The notes: a model not told the origin generated them from the sequence alone. Counted from the first letter of the stretch, positions 46,076 to 54,688 are shown. The stretch is 64,000 nt of DNA from Rhodanobacter sp. T12-5 (GCF_008329435.1 NZ_NPKN01000001.1:248001-312000), one strand, 5' to 3'. Numbers and translations are program-made.

Positions 46076-46795
46076 TCACCACTGCGTGTGGCCGGGCAGC
46101 AGACCCTTCAATTCCGCGTCGGTGAGGTTGCGCCACTGCCCGACTTTCAGGTGCGCCAGCTTTACGTTGTCGATGCGCACGCGGCGCAACTGGGTCACGC
46201 GGTAGCCGAACGCGGCGGCCATCAGGCGGATCTGCCGGTTCAGTCCCTGGGTCAGCACGATCGAGAAGCCGAACTTCGCGATGCGGCGGGTGCGGCAGGG
46301 TTTCGTCATCTGGTTGTGGATGCGCACACCCTTGGCCATGCCGGCCAGGAATTCGTCGGTGACCGCCTTGTTCACGCCGACCAGGTATTCCTTCTCGTGG
46401 TGGTTTTCCACGCGCAGGATCTCGTTGACGATGTCGCCGTTGCTGGTCAGCAGGATCAGTCCTTCGGAATCCTTGTCCAGTCGACCGATCGGGAAGATCC
46501 GTTGCGGGTGGTCGATGAAGTCGACGATGTTGCCGTCCACGCTCTGGTCGGTGGTGCAGGTGATGCCGACCGGCTTGTTCAGCGCGATGTAGATGGCCTT
46601 CTTCGCCGCCGGCGTGGCGGCGAGGATGCGCGCCTTGACGATCTCGCCGTCGACGCGTACCTCGTCGCCATCCAGCGCCTTCGCGCCGGTGGTGACCACT
46701 TCGCCGTTGATGCTGACGCGGCCGGCCAGCAGCAGCTCGTCCGCCTCGCGGCGCGAGCACAGGCCGGTTTCGCTGATGTATTTGTTGACGCGCAT
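46076..46795 (-). CDS. rluF: 23S rRNA/tRNA pseudouridine synthase RluF-like
   Basis: This 239-residue enzyme of the RsuA/RluB/E/F family has an N-terminal S4 RNA-binding domain (MRVNKYISETGLCSRREADE; RVSINGEVV) and a catalytic domain with the active-site aspartate Asp107 in IGRLDKDSEGLILLT. KPVGITCTTDQS, the KEYLVGVNK strand and LTQGLNRQIRLMAA follow the RluF pattern, the enzyme that modifies U2604 of 23S rRNA in E. coli. No ribosome binding site precedes the ATG at 46795: a long inverted repeat begins 12 bases upstream. Length is a little shorter than E. coli RluF (about 290). Confidence 0.88.
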   Translation of the reverse strand: MRVNKYISETGLCSRREADELLLAGRVSINGEVVTTGAKALDGDEVRVDGEIVKARILAATPAAKKAIYIALNKPVGITCTTDQSVDGNIVDFIDHPQRIFPIGRLDKDSEGLILLTSNGDIVNEILRVENHHEKEYLVGVNKAVTDEFLAGMAKGVRIHNQMTKPCRTRRIAKFGFSIVLTQGLNRQIRLMAAAFGYRVTQLRRVRIDNVKLAHLKVGQWRNLTDAELKGLLPGHTQW

Positions 46796-46806
46796 AGGGC
46801 AGGAAT

Positions 46807-46873
46807 GAGTGGAGAGGAGTGAGGAATGAGTGGCGGTTGGCGGCTTTTACTCATTGCTCACTCCTCTCCACTC
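46807..46873. repeat. 25-bp near-perfect inverted repeat upstream of rluF
   Basis: Arms 46807-46831 and 46849-46873 match as complements at 24 of 25 positions around a 17-base loop. The arms are GA-rich/TC-rich (GAGTGGAGAGGAGTGAG core), unlike the REP-like repeats elsewhere in the window. The element lies between the stop of the ABC permease gene (46884) and the start of rluF. On the minus strand it would fold in the rluF 5' leader and could end the exporter transcript, though no long T tract follows. Confidence 0.8.
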
Positions 46874-46883
46874 GTTTCTGCTC

Positions 46884-47663
46884 TCAGGAGCGCAACCCGA
46901 CGCCCCGTTTGAGCAACTGCAGCGCCACGATCGACAGCGCGACCACGAACCCGATCATCACCACGAACGCCACGCCGACATTCACGTCGCTGATGCCGAG
47001 TACGCCGAAGCGGAACGCGTTGACCATGTAAAGGATCGGGTTGGCGCGCGAGATCGCCTGCCACGGCTCGCCCAACATGTTGACCGAATAGAACACGCCG
47101 CCAAGGTAGGTCAGCGGGGTCAGGATGAAGGTCGGCACCAGCGCGATGTCGTCGAACTTCTTCGCATAGACCGCGTTGACGAAGCCGGCCAGCGAGAAGA
47201 TCGTGGCGCCGAGCAGCACCGAGGCGAACGTGATCAGCGGATGCATCACGTGCAGGCTGGTGAAGAACAGTGCGATCAGCAGTACCAGGATGCCCACGAC
47301 GAGCCCGCGCGCCACCGCACCGGCCACGTAGCCGAGCAGGATCACCCAGTTCGGCATCGGCGATACCAGCATCTCCTCCACCGCGCGGCTGAACTTGGCG
47401 CCGAAGAACGAACTGGAGATGTTGCCGTAGCTGTTGGTGATGATGCTCATCATCACCAGGCCCGGCACGATGTACTGCATGTAGGTGAACCCGCCCGCGA
47501 TGTTGCCGATGCGGCTGCCGATCAGCTTGCCGAAAATCACGAAGTACAGCGTCATGGTGATTGCGGGCGGAATCAGCGTCTGCGTCCAGATGCGCATGAT
47601 GCGTGCGATTTCGCGACGGACGAGCGTGTTGAGGGCGACCAGGTTGGCGGCGGCGTTGCTCAT
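46884..47663 (-). CDS. yadH: ABC-2 type exporter permease (YadH-like)
   Basis: This 259-residue membrane subunit has six helices and the ABC-2 signature region VPTFILTPLTYLGGVFYSV before the fifth helix. LVRREIARIMRIWTQTLIPP at the start and the GNISSSFFGAKFSRAVEEML cytoplasmic loop match the YadH group, whose substrate is unknown. The ATG at 47663 has AGGAG upstream and overlaps the stop of the ATPase gene by four bases (ATGA), so the two subunits are made together. Confidence 0.9.
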   Translation of the reverse strand: MSNAAANLVALNTLVRREIARIMRIWTQTLIPPAITMTLYFVIFGKLIGSRIGNIAGGFTYMQYIVPGLVMMSIITNSYGNISSSFFGAKFSRAVEEMLVSPMPNWVILLGYVAGAVARGLVVGILVLLIALFFTSLHVMHPLITFASVLLGATIFSLAGFVNAVYAKKFDDIALVPTFILTPLTYLGGVFYSVNMLGEPWQAISRANPILYMVNAFRFGVLGISDVNVGVAFVVMIGFVVALSIVALQLLKRGVGLRS

Positions 47664-48625
47664 GCGGCCTGCTCCTGCGGGCTGCCGTTGCGGCCGCCTT
47701 CCACCAGTCGCACGAACAGCTCCTCCAGCCGGTTGGTCTTGTTGCGCATCGAAGTCACCGTGATGCCGTGCGCGGACAGCGCCGCGAACAGCGAATTGAG
47801 GTCGTGCGAGCGGGCCATTTCGGCCTCCAGCGTGTGGTCGTCGCGGCGGCGCAGGCCGACGTTGGGCAGCGTCGGCAACTCGGTCGGCATCGACGCCACG
47901 TCCAGCATGAAGGTTTCCACGTCCAGCGTCGCCAGCAGGCGCTTCATGCTGGTGTTCTCGATGATGGTGCCGTGGTCGATGATCGCGATGTTGCGGCACA
48001 GCGACTCGGCTTCCTCCAGGTAATGCGTGGTCAGGATCACCGTGGTGCCGGCCGCGTTGATGGCGCTGACGAACTGCCACATCGAGCGGCGGATCTCGAT
48101 GTCGACGCCGGCGGTGGGCTCGTCCAGGATCAGCAGCTTCGGCTCGTTCATCATCGCGCGGGCGATCATCAGTCGCCGTTTCATGCCGCCGGACAGCGTG
48201 CGCGCCTGCATCTGCGCCTTGTCCCACAGGCGCAGTTCCTTCAGGTATTTCTCCGCGCGCTCGATGGCTATTTTCCGCGGAATGCCATAGAAGCCCGCCT
48301 CGTTCACGCAGATGTCGAACGGCTTCTCGAACTGGTTGAAGTTGATCTCCTGCGGCACCAGGCCGATCAGCCGCATCGCCGCGCTGCGATCCTTGTTGAC
48401 CGACACCCCGAACACTCGCGCGTCGCCGGAAGTGGAGTTCACCAGCGAGGACAGTATGCCGATCAGGGTGGACTTGCCGGCACCGTTGGGGCCGAGCAGG
48501 GCGAAGAAGTCGCCGGGCTGCACGGTCAGGCTGATGCCTTTCAGCGCTTCGACGCCGTTGCCGTAGGTTTTGCGCAGATTGTCGACGACAAGTGCGGGGG
48601 CCGTATCTAGGGACTGCGGGGACAT
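47660..48625 (-). CDS. yadG: ABC transporter ATP-binding protein (YadG-like)
   Basis: This 321-residue ATPase partners the following permease. The Walker A motif is LLGPNGAGKST, the signature is TLSGGMKRRLMIARA, Walker B is LLILDEPTAGVD, and the switch histidine lies in LTTHYLEEAE. A C-terminal extension of about 80 residues beyond the ATPase core is typical of YadG. The ATG at 48625 (MSPQSLDTAPALVVDNL) is chosen; the frame to 48718 crosses the divergent fpr start. It is divergent from fpr, 91 bases apart. Confidence 0.92.
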   Translation of the reverse strand: MSPQSLDTAPALVVDNLRKTYGNGVEALKGISLTVQPGDFFALLGPNGAGKSTLIGILSSLVNSTSGDARVFGVSVNKDRSAAMRLIGLVPQEINFNQFEKPFDICVNEAGFYGIPRKIAIERAEKYLKELRLWDKAQMQARTLSGGMKRRLMIARAMMNEPKLLILDEPTAGVDIEIRRSMWQFVSAINAAGTTVILTTHYLEEAESLCRNIAIIDHGTIIENTSMKRLLATLDVETFMLDVASMPTELPTLPNVGLRRRDDHTLEAEMARSHDLNSLFAALSAHGITVTSMRNKTNRLEELFVRLVEGGRNGSPQEQAA

Positions 48626-48716
48626 GGGCTGCACCGAGGGGATTAGCCCCTTATTATAGCGGGCTACCCCAGCCCGTCTGGCCGCGCCAGCCGCACGCAC
48701 CGTTTCGGAAACCTTC

Positions 48717-49463
48717 ATGGCCGACCATTTCCAGCTCCGTCTCGTCGACAGTTACATGCTCGCCCCGGCGGTGCGCCACCTCGTGTTCGAGCGCGCCGAC
48801 GGCCAGCCGCTTGCCTTCCAGCCAGGCCAGTTCCTGCAGGTGCACTTCCACTACGACGACGGCACCGCGACCAAGCGCAGCTATTCGGTGGCTACCATCG
48901 GCGATGGCAGCTCGCCGGTGCGGCGCATCGAGATCGCGGTGAGTTACGTCGAAGGCGGCGCCGCCACCAAACTCCTTGGCGAACTGCCCGAGGGCGGCGT
49001 GATCGACGCCAGCGGCCCGTACGGCCGCTTCTGCCTGCAGGACACCGACACCCATCCGCGCTACCTGCTGCTGGCCACAGGCACCGGCGTCACCCCGTAC
49101 CGCGCCATGCTGCCGCAGATCGAGAAACTGCTGGCGAAGGGTGACCGCCAGGTGGTGCTGTTGTACGGCGCCCGCAGCGAGGCCGAACTGCTCTACGGCG
49201 AAGAGTTCGAGGCGTTCGCGAAAACCCATCCCGGCTTCCTGTTCCACGGCTGCCTCAGCCGCGAAGCTCGCGCAGTGCCGCGCCCCACCGACCGCAGCGG
49301 CCACGTGCAGAACGTGCTGGCCGAACTCGGCCCGCAAGCCGACCGCGACATCGCGTACCTGTGCGGCAACCCGAACATGGTCGACGCGGCGTTCACGGCG
49401 CTGAAGGAGTTCGGTTTGCCGGTGTCGCAGATCCGGCGGGAGAAGTACATCTCCTCGCGTTGA
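48717..49463 (+). CDS. fpr: Ferredoxin--NADP+ reductase (subclass I, bacterial type)
   Basis: This 248-residue flavoprotein moves electrons between NADPH and ferredoxin or flavodoxin. The FAD-binding RSYSVATI motif, the NADP-binding LLLATGTGVTPYRAML and the YLCGNPNMVDAAF segment are present, ending in REKYISSR. The long FAD-binding loop of plastid enzymes is missing, as in bacterial Fpr. The start at 48717 is supported by GGAA eight bases upstream. No partner ferredoxin gene is adjacent. Confidence 0.9.
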   Translation: MADHFQLRLVDSYMLAPAVRHLVFERADGQPLAFQPGQFLQVHFHYDDGTATKRSYSVATIGDGSSPVRRIEIAVSYVEGGAATKLLGELPEGGVIDASGPYGRFCLQDTDTHPRYLLLATGTGVTPYRAMLPQIEKLLAKGDRQVVLLYGARSEAELLYGEEFEAFAKTHPGFLFHGCLSREARAVPRPTDRSGHVQNVLAELGPQADRDIAYLCGNPNMVDAAFTALKEFGLPVSQIRREKYISSR

Positions 49464-49638
49464 TCAAGGTTGGCGCCCGCGCGCCGATATGACATCTGAC
49501 TCGCACCGTGCCATCGGGACGAGCCCTGGGCGGTGACATCGTGAACGATTCGCCTCACGCGCGGCTCACGGTCCGGGTGGGTAAATCACCGCAGCGACAG
49601 GTGGTTGCGGCGAAGTCGGGCCCGGAGCGTCACTTGAT

Positions 49639-49654
49639 TGTGACGCGCGTCACA
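49639..49654. promoter_or_regulatory. Perfect CRP/Clp-type binding palindrome
   Basis: TGTGACGCGCGTCACA is a perfect 16-base palindrome that fits the CRP/Clp consensus TGTGA-N6-TCACA exactly. A third GTCAC-type half-site lies just upstream (49627-49633). It is centred about 113 bases before the start codon of the pilin-like gene at 49760. In Xanthomonas the CRP-like regulator Clp is released from DNA by cyclic di-GMP; whether that applies here is an inference. Confidence 0.7.
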
Positions 49655-49673
49655 TTTTGCGACACAGGCCTGT

Positions 49674-49753
49674 CCTGAGCGGTAAAGCTCGGGCGAAGCC
49701 GGCCGTAAGCCACTCAGGGAACCCCGCAAAGGCCGGGGTCACCTCAAGAGGTG
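49674..49753 (+). promoter_or_regulatory. Folded 5' leader hiding the ribosome binding site of a pilin-like gene
   Basis: CCTGAG (49674-49679) can pair with CTCAGG (49713-49718) around an internal GAGC/GCTC hairpin. A hairpin ACCCCG/CGGGGT follows at 49721-49739. Finally CACCTC (49740-49745) pairs with GAGGTG (49748-49753), which is the ribosome binding site of the gene at 49760. The last stem would block initiation unless opened. It partly recalls cyclic di-GMP riboswitches in the order of short motifs, but the key conserved blocks are missing. Confidence 0.4.
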
Positions 49754-49759
49754 AACGGT

Positions 49760-50128
49760 ATGGCTCGTCCGCTCGGCACCAGAATTTCCGGTTGCGTATT
49801 GATCGCGCTGGCCATGCTCGCGAGCATGCCGAGCGCGAACGCGGCAACCGGCCGCATCGTGTTTTCGGGTGCTGTCGTGGAGCCCACCTGTTCCACCGAA
49901 AGTGCCTCTGACCCTATGGCGAGCCATTTGCAGGCGGTGGATGGACTTGCGCCGGGTCGTTCGACCTGCGGCCAGACGCCCACCGACCCAGGCCGCTCTT
50001 ATTCGCACACGGTGGTCAGTCTCGACGCGGCGGTCATAGCGAACGACCGGCTGCTCGAGTACTTCGCCGGCTATGCAAATGTCGAGGGCGAGGTACGGGC
50101 GAAGTTGGTCGTGCGTACCTACGAATAA
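49760..50128 (+). CDS. Small fimbrial pilin-like secreted protein
   Basis: This 122-residue protein has a signal peptide (LIALAMLASMPSANA) and a mature N terminus of the type 1 pilin kind (ATGRIVFSGAVVEPTC). The cysteine at about residue 47 and a second at about 73 could form the usual pilin disulfide. The C terminus ends VRAKLVVRTYE, resembling the terminal beta strand used for donor-strand exchange. AGAGG lies eight bases upstream of the ATG at 49760. It is convergent with the fimbrial operon and shares its functional theme, but it is transcribed separately and seems to have its own control elements. Confidence 0.68.
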   Translation: MARPLGTRISGCVLIALAMLASMPSANAATGRIVFSGAVVEPTCSTESASDPMASHLQAVDGLAPGRSTCGQTPTDPGRSYSHTVVSLDAAVIANDRLLEYFAGYANVEGEVRAKLVVRTYE

Positions 50129-50186
50129 CTGCGAAAGGCTTTGCGCGAAGCAAGCCACCGCGCCTTTTGACAAGAGACCAAGGTCG

Positions 50187-51131
50187 CTACTGGTATGAGA
50201 GCGTGAATGTTGCGGTGGCAGTGAGCTGACCTGCGCTCACCGTGCTTCCGGTCTGGTAGTACTGGGCGAAGTAATTCACCGAGAGTGCGCCATCCGGTGT
50301 AGCTCCAATGGTTTTGGCGACACCGAATTGCACGGGTGTCACCCCCGACGAGTCCAGCAACTGCACACCGACGCCGCCGCTGCCACCGCTCGATGGCGCG
50401 ATGACGCCGGCCTTGCCGGCAACCGGTGTGGCCGTGTCCAGGGTGATGCGTACCACGGCACCGCTGGAGCAGCTCAGCCCGATCTGGAAAGGCTTGGTGC
50501 CCGCGACCGAATCCACGCCGCTGAAGGTCTGGCTGGTTACCGTGGGCAAGGTCACGAGGATGTTGCTGGTGGTCACTTGGCAGGCGGGTGCTGTGAACGT
50601 CAAGGTATTGGCCAAATTGATTACCGCGTCGATGATGTAATTGTTGTCCGTGCCTGCCTTGAACTTGGACAGTGAACCCTGCAGGGAGCTGCCATCGGTG
50701 ATGGGACCTGTCTTCACCAGTTCGATCGTGACCGCATCCTCCTCCTGCCAGGACTTGTTCCCCAAGTCCAGGTAAGGGTACGCATGGATGTAGCTGCCAT
50801 TCTGCATAACTCGATACCCCACGCCGGGGGTGCCGGTGGGGAAAAGATCCGTATTGGCTGGCAGGTTGGCTTCGGAGGGAGCCACCAGACCCCAGCCATT
50901 TCCGTTGCCATTGCAGCTGAAACGGACATAGCCACTGACCCCTGTCGGCACCGAGGTATAGAGCACGCTGCCCGCAGGAATGCTCGGATCGTTGACGATA
51001 GTCGTCGGCACGGATACCGAGTACGTACCCGTTGAGCTGGGCCAGCTGAAGCTGCAACCGGCTGCATATACCTGGCCCGGCACCAGCCCCAGCAACAACA
51101 GCATCATCCACAGCCAGTTGGCGCGCATCAT
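50187..51131 (-). CDS. Fimbrial tip adhesin
   Basis: This 314-residue protein is the last gene of the chaperone-usher operon. It has a signal peptide (LWMMLLLLGLVPGQVYA), an N-terminal domain of about 150 residues without pilin features (probable receptor-binding domain, with the PYLDLGNKSWQEED stretch), and a C-terminal pilin domain starting about residue 170 with ACQVTTSNILVTLP and a closing strand TATATFTLSYQ. This two-domain layout is that of FimH/MrkD-type adhesins. The ATG at 51131 has AGGAG six bases upstream and overlaps the usher stop (ATGA). The ligand is unknown. Confidence 0.85.
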   Translation of the reverse strand: MMRANWLWMMLLLLGLVPGQVYAAGCSFSWPSSTGTYSVSVPTTIVNDPSIPAGSVLYTSVPTGVSGYVRFSCNGNGNGWGLVAPSEANLPANTDLFPTGTPGVGYRVMQNGSYIHAYPYLDLGNKSWQEEDAVTIELVKTGPITDGSSLQGSLSKFKAGTDNNYIIDAVINLANTLTFTAPACQVTTSNILVTLPTVTSQTFSGVDSVAGTKPFQIGLSCSSGAVVRITLDTATPVAGKAGVIAPSSGGSGGVGVQLLDSSGVTPVQFGVAKTIGATPDGALSVNYFAQYYQTGSTVSAGQLTATATFTLSYQ

Positions 51132-53902
51132 GTTCCACTCCTGGCAACCTGCGTATCGCGTGACGGTTCGCAGGTGACTTCTATCTGTTCGAACTTCGTC
51201 TTGTCTTGCGCTTTTTTCAGTTGGTAGGGGAGCGAGCAGGTGCGGGTCACGTCCTGATCCTGCCACTGCACGCTGAGGCGGTCGCTCGCGTGCTGCAGGC
51301 GTACCATGATCCGCCCGGCCTGGCCCACCACGCCTATCGCGTGGCCTTGCTCGTCCGTCACTTCCGCGCCGAACGGCAAGGTCTTGCCGTCGGGGAGATG
51401 CGTCTGGATCAACACGAAGTGGCCACTTTCGCTCTTGAATTTCACCATCACCACGGCGCCGGCACGCGGTGCCACTTGGGCGCTGGTGCTGTCGAGTTGT
51501 ACGTCCAGCGAGAGGCCGGTGGGGTCGATGTTGATGGTGTTGAGGATGTAGGGGGTGACGTAGGGCACGAGTGCGTAGCCGGCGCGGTCGATGCGCACGC
51601 CGGCCGCATTGCCGACGCGTGCGCCTGCGGCGTCCGGCGCCGCCACGATGGCCACGGTGTCGCCCAGCGGCAGGCCGAACGTGATGCCGCCCGGGTGCGC
51701 AACGACACCACCGGCGACGCTCAGCGACGATTGCGAGTAGCCGCTGCCCGCGCCGAAGCCCGCATTGATCTGCACATGCGCGCCACGGTAGCCCGCGTTG
51801 ACGCTGCCGGTGCTGCCCGCGCTGCCGGTGCCTGTGTCTCCGCTGTCATGCGTGGCCGTGGCACCGTAGTTGAAGCGGTCGTCGACGCCGGCAGTGCCGC
51901 TGAGCGTGGCCTGCTCCTGCATGCCCCCGTGGCTGTCGCGAGCGAGTCCGCCGGTGAGCAGGGGCTGGTGCGAACCGCTGCCCAGCGGAATCGTGACATT
52001 CGCCATGTAGCGGTTGTCGCTGCGCCCGAACAAATCGCGCTCGCGGCTGGCGGAGAGGTTGTAGTTCACCCGGCCGAACGAATTGTTGTAACCGACCTGG
52101 AACTGCGTGTCGGTACCGCCGCGGTTCCAGTAGTCGCGAGCCGAGCCGCTGACATACAACGAGCCGCCGCGAGCGCCCAACTGCTGGCTCAGGGTCAGGC
52201 TGAAGTTGTTGCGCTGTCGGTCCACGCCCGTGGATATCACCTGGTCGCGAAAATCGTTGCCGGCCAATGCCGCCTGCTGTTCCGGTGTGAGCAGGTCGGA
52301 TATCGGAATGCCATTGATCGTCAGCGGTCGCGCCGGGCCGCTGGCAAACACGGGCAGGCCGCGACGCGCGTAGTCGCGCGCCCGCACGGCGTCGCCCAGG
52401 GTGAGGTAGCCGCTGGTGGAATAGCGATACGCAGCCACGGTCAGCGATGTGCCGGTCTGCGGCAGCGTCTTGCTGTAGCTCAGGCGCACGCTCTGGCCGG
52501 ACATGGTGTCGATGCCCGGAATGCGCGTGTGCGCGGCGGTGACGTCCATGGCGAAGGCGCCGTAACGCGTGTTCAGTGCACTGCCCAGCAACAGCGCCGC
52601 GTAGCCTTGCGAACCGGTGGCGCCGGCGTAGCCGGTCAGCATGTTGGTGAAGCCGCGCTGCACGGTGGCCTGCATCACGTCCGGCTTGTGCTTGATCGAC
52701 TCGTCGCGGATCTGGCCAGCGGCCACGCTGAAACGGGTGACGCCCGGACGCAGCAGCTGCGGCACGCTGGCGTAAGGCACCGAGAACGTATGCACGCGGC
52801 CGCTCGCTTCGGTCACGGTGACTTCGAAGTCACCGCCATAACCGGTGGCGTAGAGGTCATCGATGGTGAAGGGGCCGGGCGCGACGGTGGTCTGGTAGAT
52901 CAGCATGCCGTTCTGGCTGACGGTCACCTTGGCGTTGCTGTCGGCGACACCACGCACCGTGGGCGCATAGCCGCGCAGCGACTGCGGCAGCATGCGGTCA
53001 TCGGTGGCAAGCTGCACGCCGCGCAGGCCGATGCTGTCGAAGATCTCGCCGCTGGTCCAGGAGTCGCCCAATGTCAGCTGTGCGCGAATGGATGGCAAAT
53101 CGCGCTGCGCGTAGGTGGCGATGTTCTGCCAGCGATGGGTGGAAGGTGCGCCGCCGATGCCCGACTGCCAGTTCAGCGAGGAGTTGTGGCGGATGTGCCA
53201 GCGCCCCAGGTTCAGTCCGGCATTCAGTCCGAGATACGCCGAGGTCTGCGCCAGGCCCTGGCTGCTGGTGCGGTAGCTGTTGAAGTTGTAGTTGAGCAGG
53301 CCGGCGTTGACGCCGGAATCCCAGTACTTCGGGTCGACGTAGCCGCGTGCCATCAACCCCAGATAGGCCTGCGGCACGCTGGTGTCCAGCCGCAGATCGG
53401 ACATCTCGAAATTCATGCTGGCGCCGGGAATCACGCTGGCCATGTCGACGCAGACGTTGGCGTCGGTCAGATCGGCGGTGGTCTGCGCCGGCAGATCGAC
53501 CGGGTGCAGGCCCAGTTTGTCGAGCAGCGTCCGGGTCACGCAGGGCGTCGCGCTGGCATCGGCCGAGGGTGCGGCAAAGCGCACGTCGCTTCGGCCGACC
53601 GGGCCGTCGTTGAGATAGATGTCGACGCTGTACGTGCCCGAAGGCACGAAGTTGCCGCGCTCGAAGCGCGACAGGTCGGTGGTGTTCTGCCCCGCACCGG
53701 AAAGCATGCTGCGGTCGAAGCTGGCATCCATGGCGTCACCTGCCGGAGCGCTGGCGTCCGCGCTCGGGCCAGCGGCCGCTGCGGCGGCCGCGTGGCCACC
53801 CGAGCCGCACAGCGCCAGGCCGATCAGCGCCGACAACAACGGCCGACGGGCTGCGAGCCCGCGCGAAGCCGTCATCGAAGCGCTGGCGCGGGCCGGGTTC
53901 AC
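51128..53902 (-). CDS. Fimbrial outer-membrane usher protein
   Basis: This 924-residue usher is the pore through which fimbrial subunits are exported and joined. It contains an N-terminal chaperone-binding domain (about residues 85-210, with VDIYLNDGPVGRSDVRF), a 24-strand barrel with a plug (about 220-740, GLRGVQLATDDRMLPQSLRG and PFTIDDLYATGYGGDFEVTV) and C-terminal domains ending with a cysteine pair region (DVTRTCSLPYQ). The start is taken as GTG at 53902, whose GTGA overlaps the chaperone stop; an ATG at 53875 is the alternative. The mature N terminus carries an unusual Ala/Ser/Gly-rich stretch of about 30 residues after the signal peptide. Confidence 0.92.
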   Translation of the reverse strand: MNPARASASMTASRGLAARRPLLSALIGLALCGSGGHAAAAAAAGPSADASAPAGDAMDASFDRSMLSGAGQNTTDLSRFERGNFVPSGTYSVDIYLNDGPVGRSDVRFAAPSADASATPCVTRTLLDKLGLHPVDLPAQTTADLTDANVCVDMASVIPGASMNFEMSDLRLDTSVPQAYLGLMARGYVDPKYWDSGVNAGLLNYNFNSYRTSSQGLAQTSAYLGLNAGLNLGRWHIRHNSSLNWQSGIGGAPSTHRWQNIATYAQRDLPSIRAQLTLGDSWTSGEIFDSIGLRGVQLATDDRMLPQSLRGYAPTVRGVADSNAKVTVSQNGMLIYQTTVAPGPFTIDDLYATGYGGDFEVTVTEASGRVHTFSVPYASVPQLLRPGVTRFSVAAGQIRDESIKHKPDVMQATVQRGFTNMLTGYAGATGSQGYAALLLGSALNTRYGAFAMDVTAAHTRIPGIDTMSGQSVRLSYSKTLPQTGTSLTVAAYRYSTSGYLTLGDAVRARDYARRGLPVFASGPARPLTINGIPISDLLTPEQQAALAGNDFRDQVISTGVDRQRNNFSLTLSQQLGARGGSLYVSGSARDYWNRGGTDTQFQVGYNNSFGRVNYNLSASRERDLFGRSDNRYMANVTIPLGSGSHQPLLTGGLARDSHGGMQEQATLSGTAGVDDRFNYGATATHDSGDTGTGSAGSTGSVNAGYRGAHVQINAGFGAGSGYSQSSLSVAGGVVAHPGGITFGLPLGDTVAIVAAPDAAGARVGNAAGVRIDRAGYALVPYVTPYILNTINIDPTGLSLDVQLDSTSAQVAPRAGAVVMVKFKSESGHFVLIQTHLPDGKTLPFGAEVTDEQGHAIGVVGQAGRIMVRLQHASDRLSVQWQDQDVTRTCSLPYQLKKAQDKTKFEQIEVTCEPSRDTQVARSGT

Positions 53903-54642
53903 GGAGAAATCGTGCCCTTGTAAGGTGTGGCCGCACCGAAATCGTTGATCGTGGTGTAGTCGACAACGCTACCTGCCGCCGCTGCGTGATCCAGGTTCTT
54001 GATCGGCAGGCGCAGTGTCGACAGCGGCGCCACCATGCCGCTGTCCGATGCATATGCCGTGCTGTCGACGCTCAGCGAGAGCTTGCTGAAAGTGATGTAG
54101 TACGGCGTGGGGTTGTGTGCCTCCAGCGCGTAGCCGCTGCCGTCCGCGACCGCCTTCCAGGTGATCTGCTGCGCCGCGATGGTCGGTTCGCCGGCGAGGT
54201 TGGCCGGGCGAAAGAAAAGCTTCAGCCGCGAACGCACGGCGAATTGCAACGTGTTCCGCTCCTCGCCCGGTTTTGCCGTGGGCTTGGGTGGAATCTCCAG
54301 CACGTTCAGCCAGAACAGCGACTCGCGGTCCGTCGGCAACGGCTGGCCGGTATAGATGATGCGCAGGCTCTGGCCCTTGCCCGCATTCATGCGCACCAGC
54401 GGCGGCGTGATCAGGAACGGCACCTTGGCACTATCGGGGGTGGAGGCGGGGTTGCCGCTGTCGATCCATGCCTCGACCAGGGCCGGCTGGCTGCCGTCGT
54501 TGCTCAGGCGCACCGTGACCTCGCCATTGGCGGCCGGAAACACCACGCGGGTGCCGGCGATCACGACACTGGCGTTGGCGGCGCCGGTCGCGGCGCAAAG
54601 CCCGATCAGGGCTGAGCCCAAGGCGCAGAGCAGGCTTTTCAT
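53899..54642 (-). CDS. Periplasmic fimbrial chaperone
   Basis: This 247-residue PapD-like chaperone caps pilin subunits by donating a beta strand. A signal peptide (LIGLCAATGAANA) is followed by two immunoglobulin-like domains. The N-terminal domain has VVIAGTRVVFPA, the FLITPPLVRMNAGKGQSLRIIY stretch with the conserved Arg and alternating hydrophobics of the G1 strand, and FWLNVLEIPPKP, the classical chaperone signature; LQFAVRSRLKLFFRP follows. The start at 54642 is the family-like one. Its stop overlaps the usher start (GTGA). Confidence 0.93.
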   Translation of the reverse strand: MKSLLCALGSALIGLCAATGAANASVVIAGTRVVFPAANGEVTVRLSNDGSQPALVEAWIDSGNPASTPDSAKVPFLITPPLVRMNAGKGQSLRIIYTGQPLPTDRESLFWLNVLEIPPKPTAKPGEERNTLQFAVRSRLKLFFRPANLAGEPTIAAQQITWKAVADGSGYALEAHNPTPYYITFSKLSLSVDSTAYASDSGMVAPLSTLRLPIKNLDHAAAAGSVVDYTTINDFGAATPYKGTISP

Positions 54643-54688
54643 CGAGGTATTCCGTAGCGGATCGAAGGTGTGACACCGTGTCCGGCGA

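Noticed and set aside
49674..49753. Cyclic di-GMP-I (GEMM) riboswitch before the pilin-like gene
   Set aside because: The order of short motifs is suggestive, but the conserved GACGCAAAGC block and the GNRA tetraloop with its receptor are not found. Kept only as an unclassified leader.
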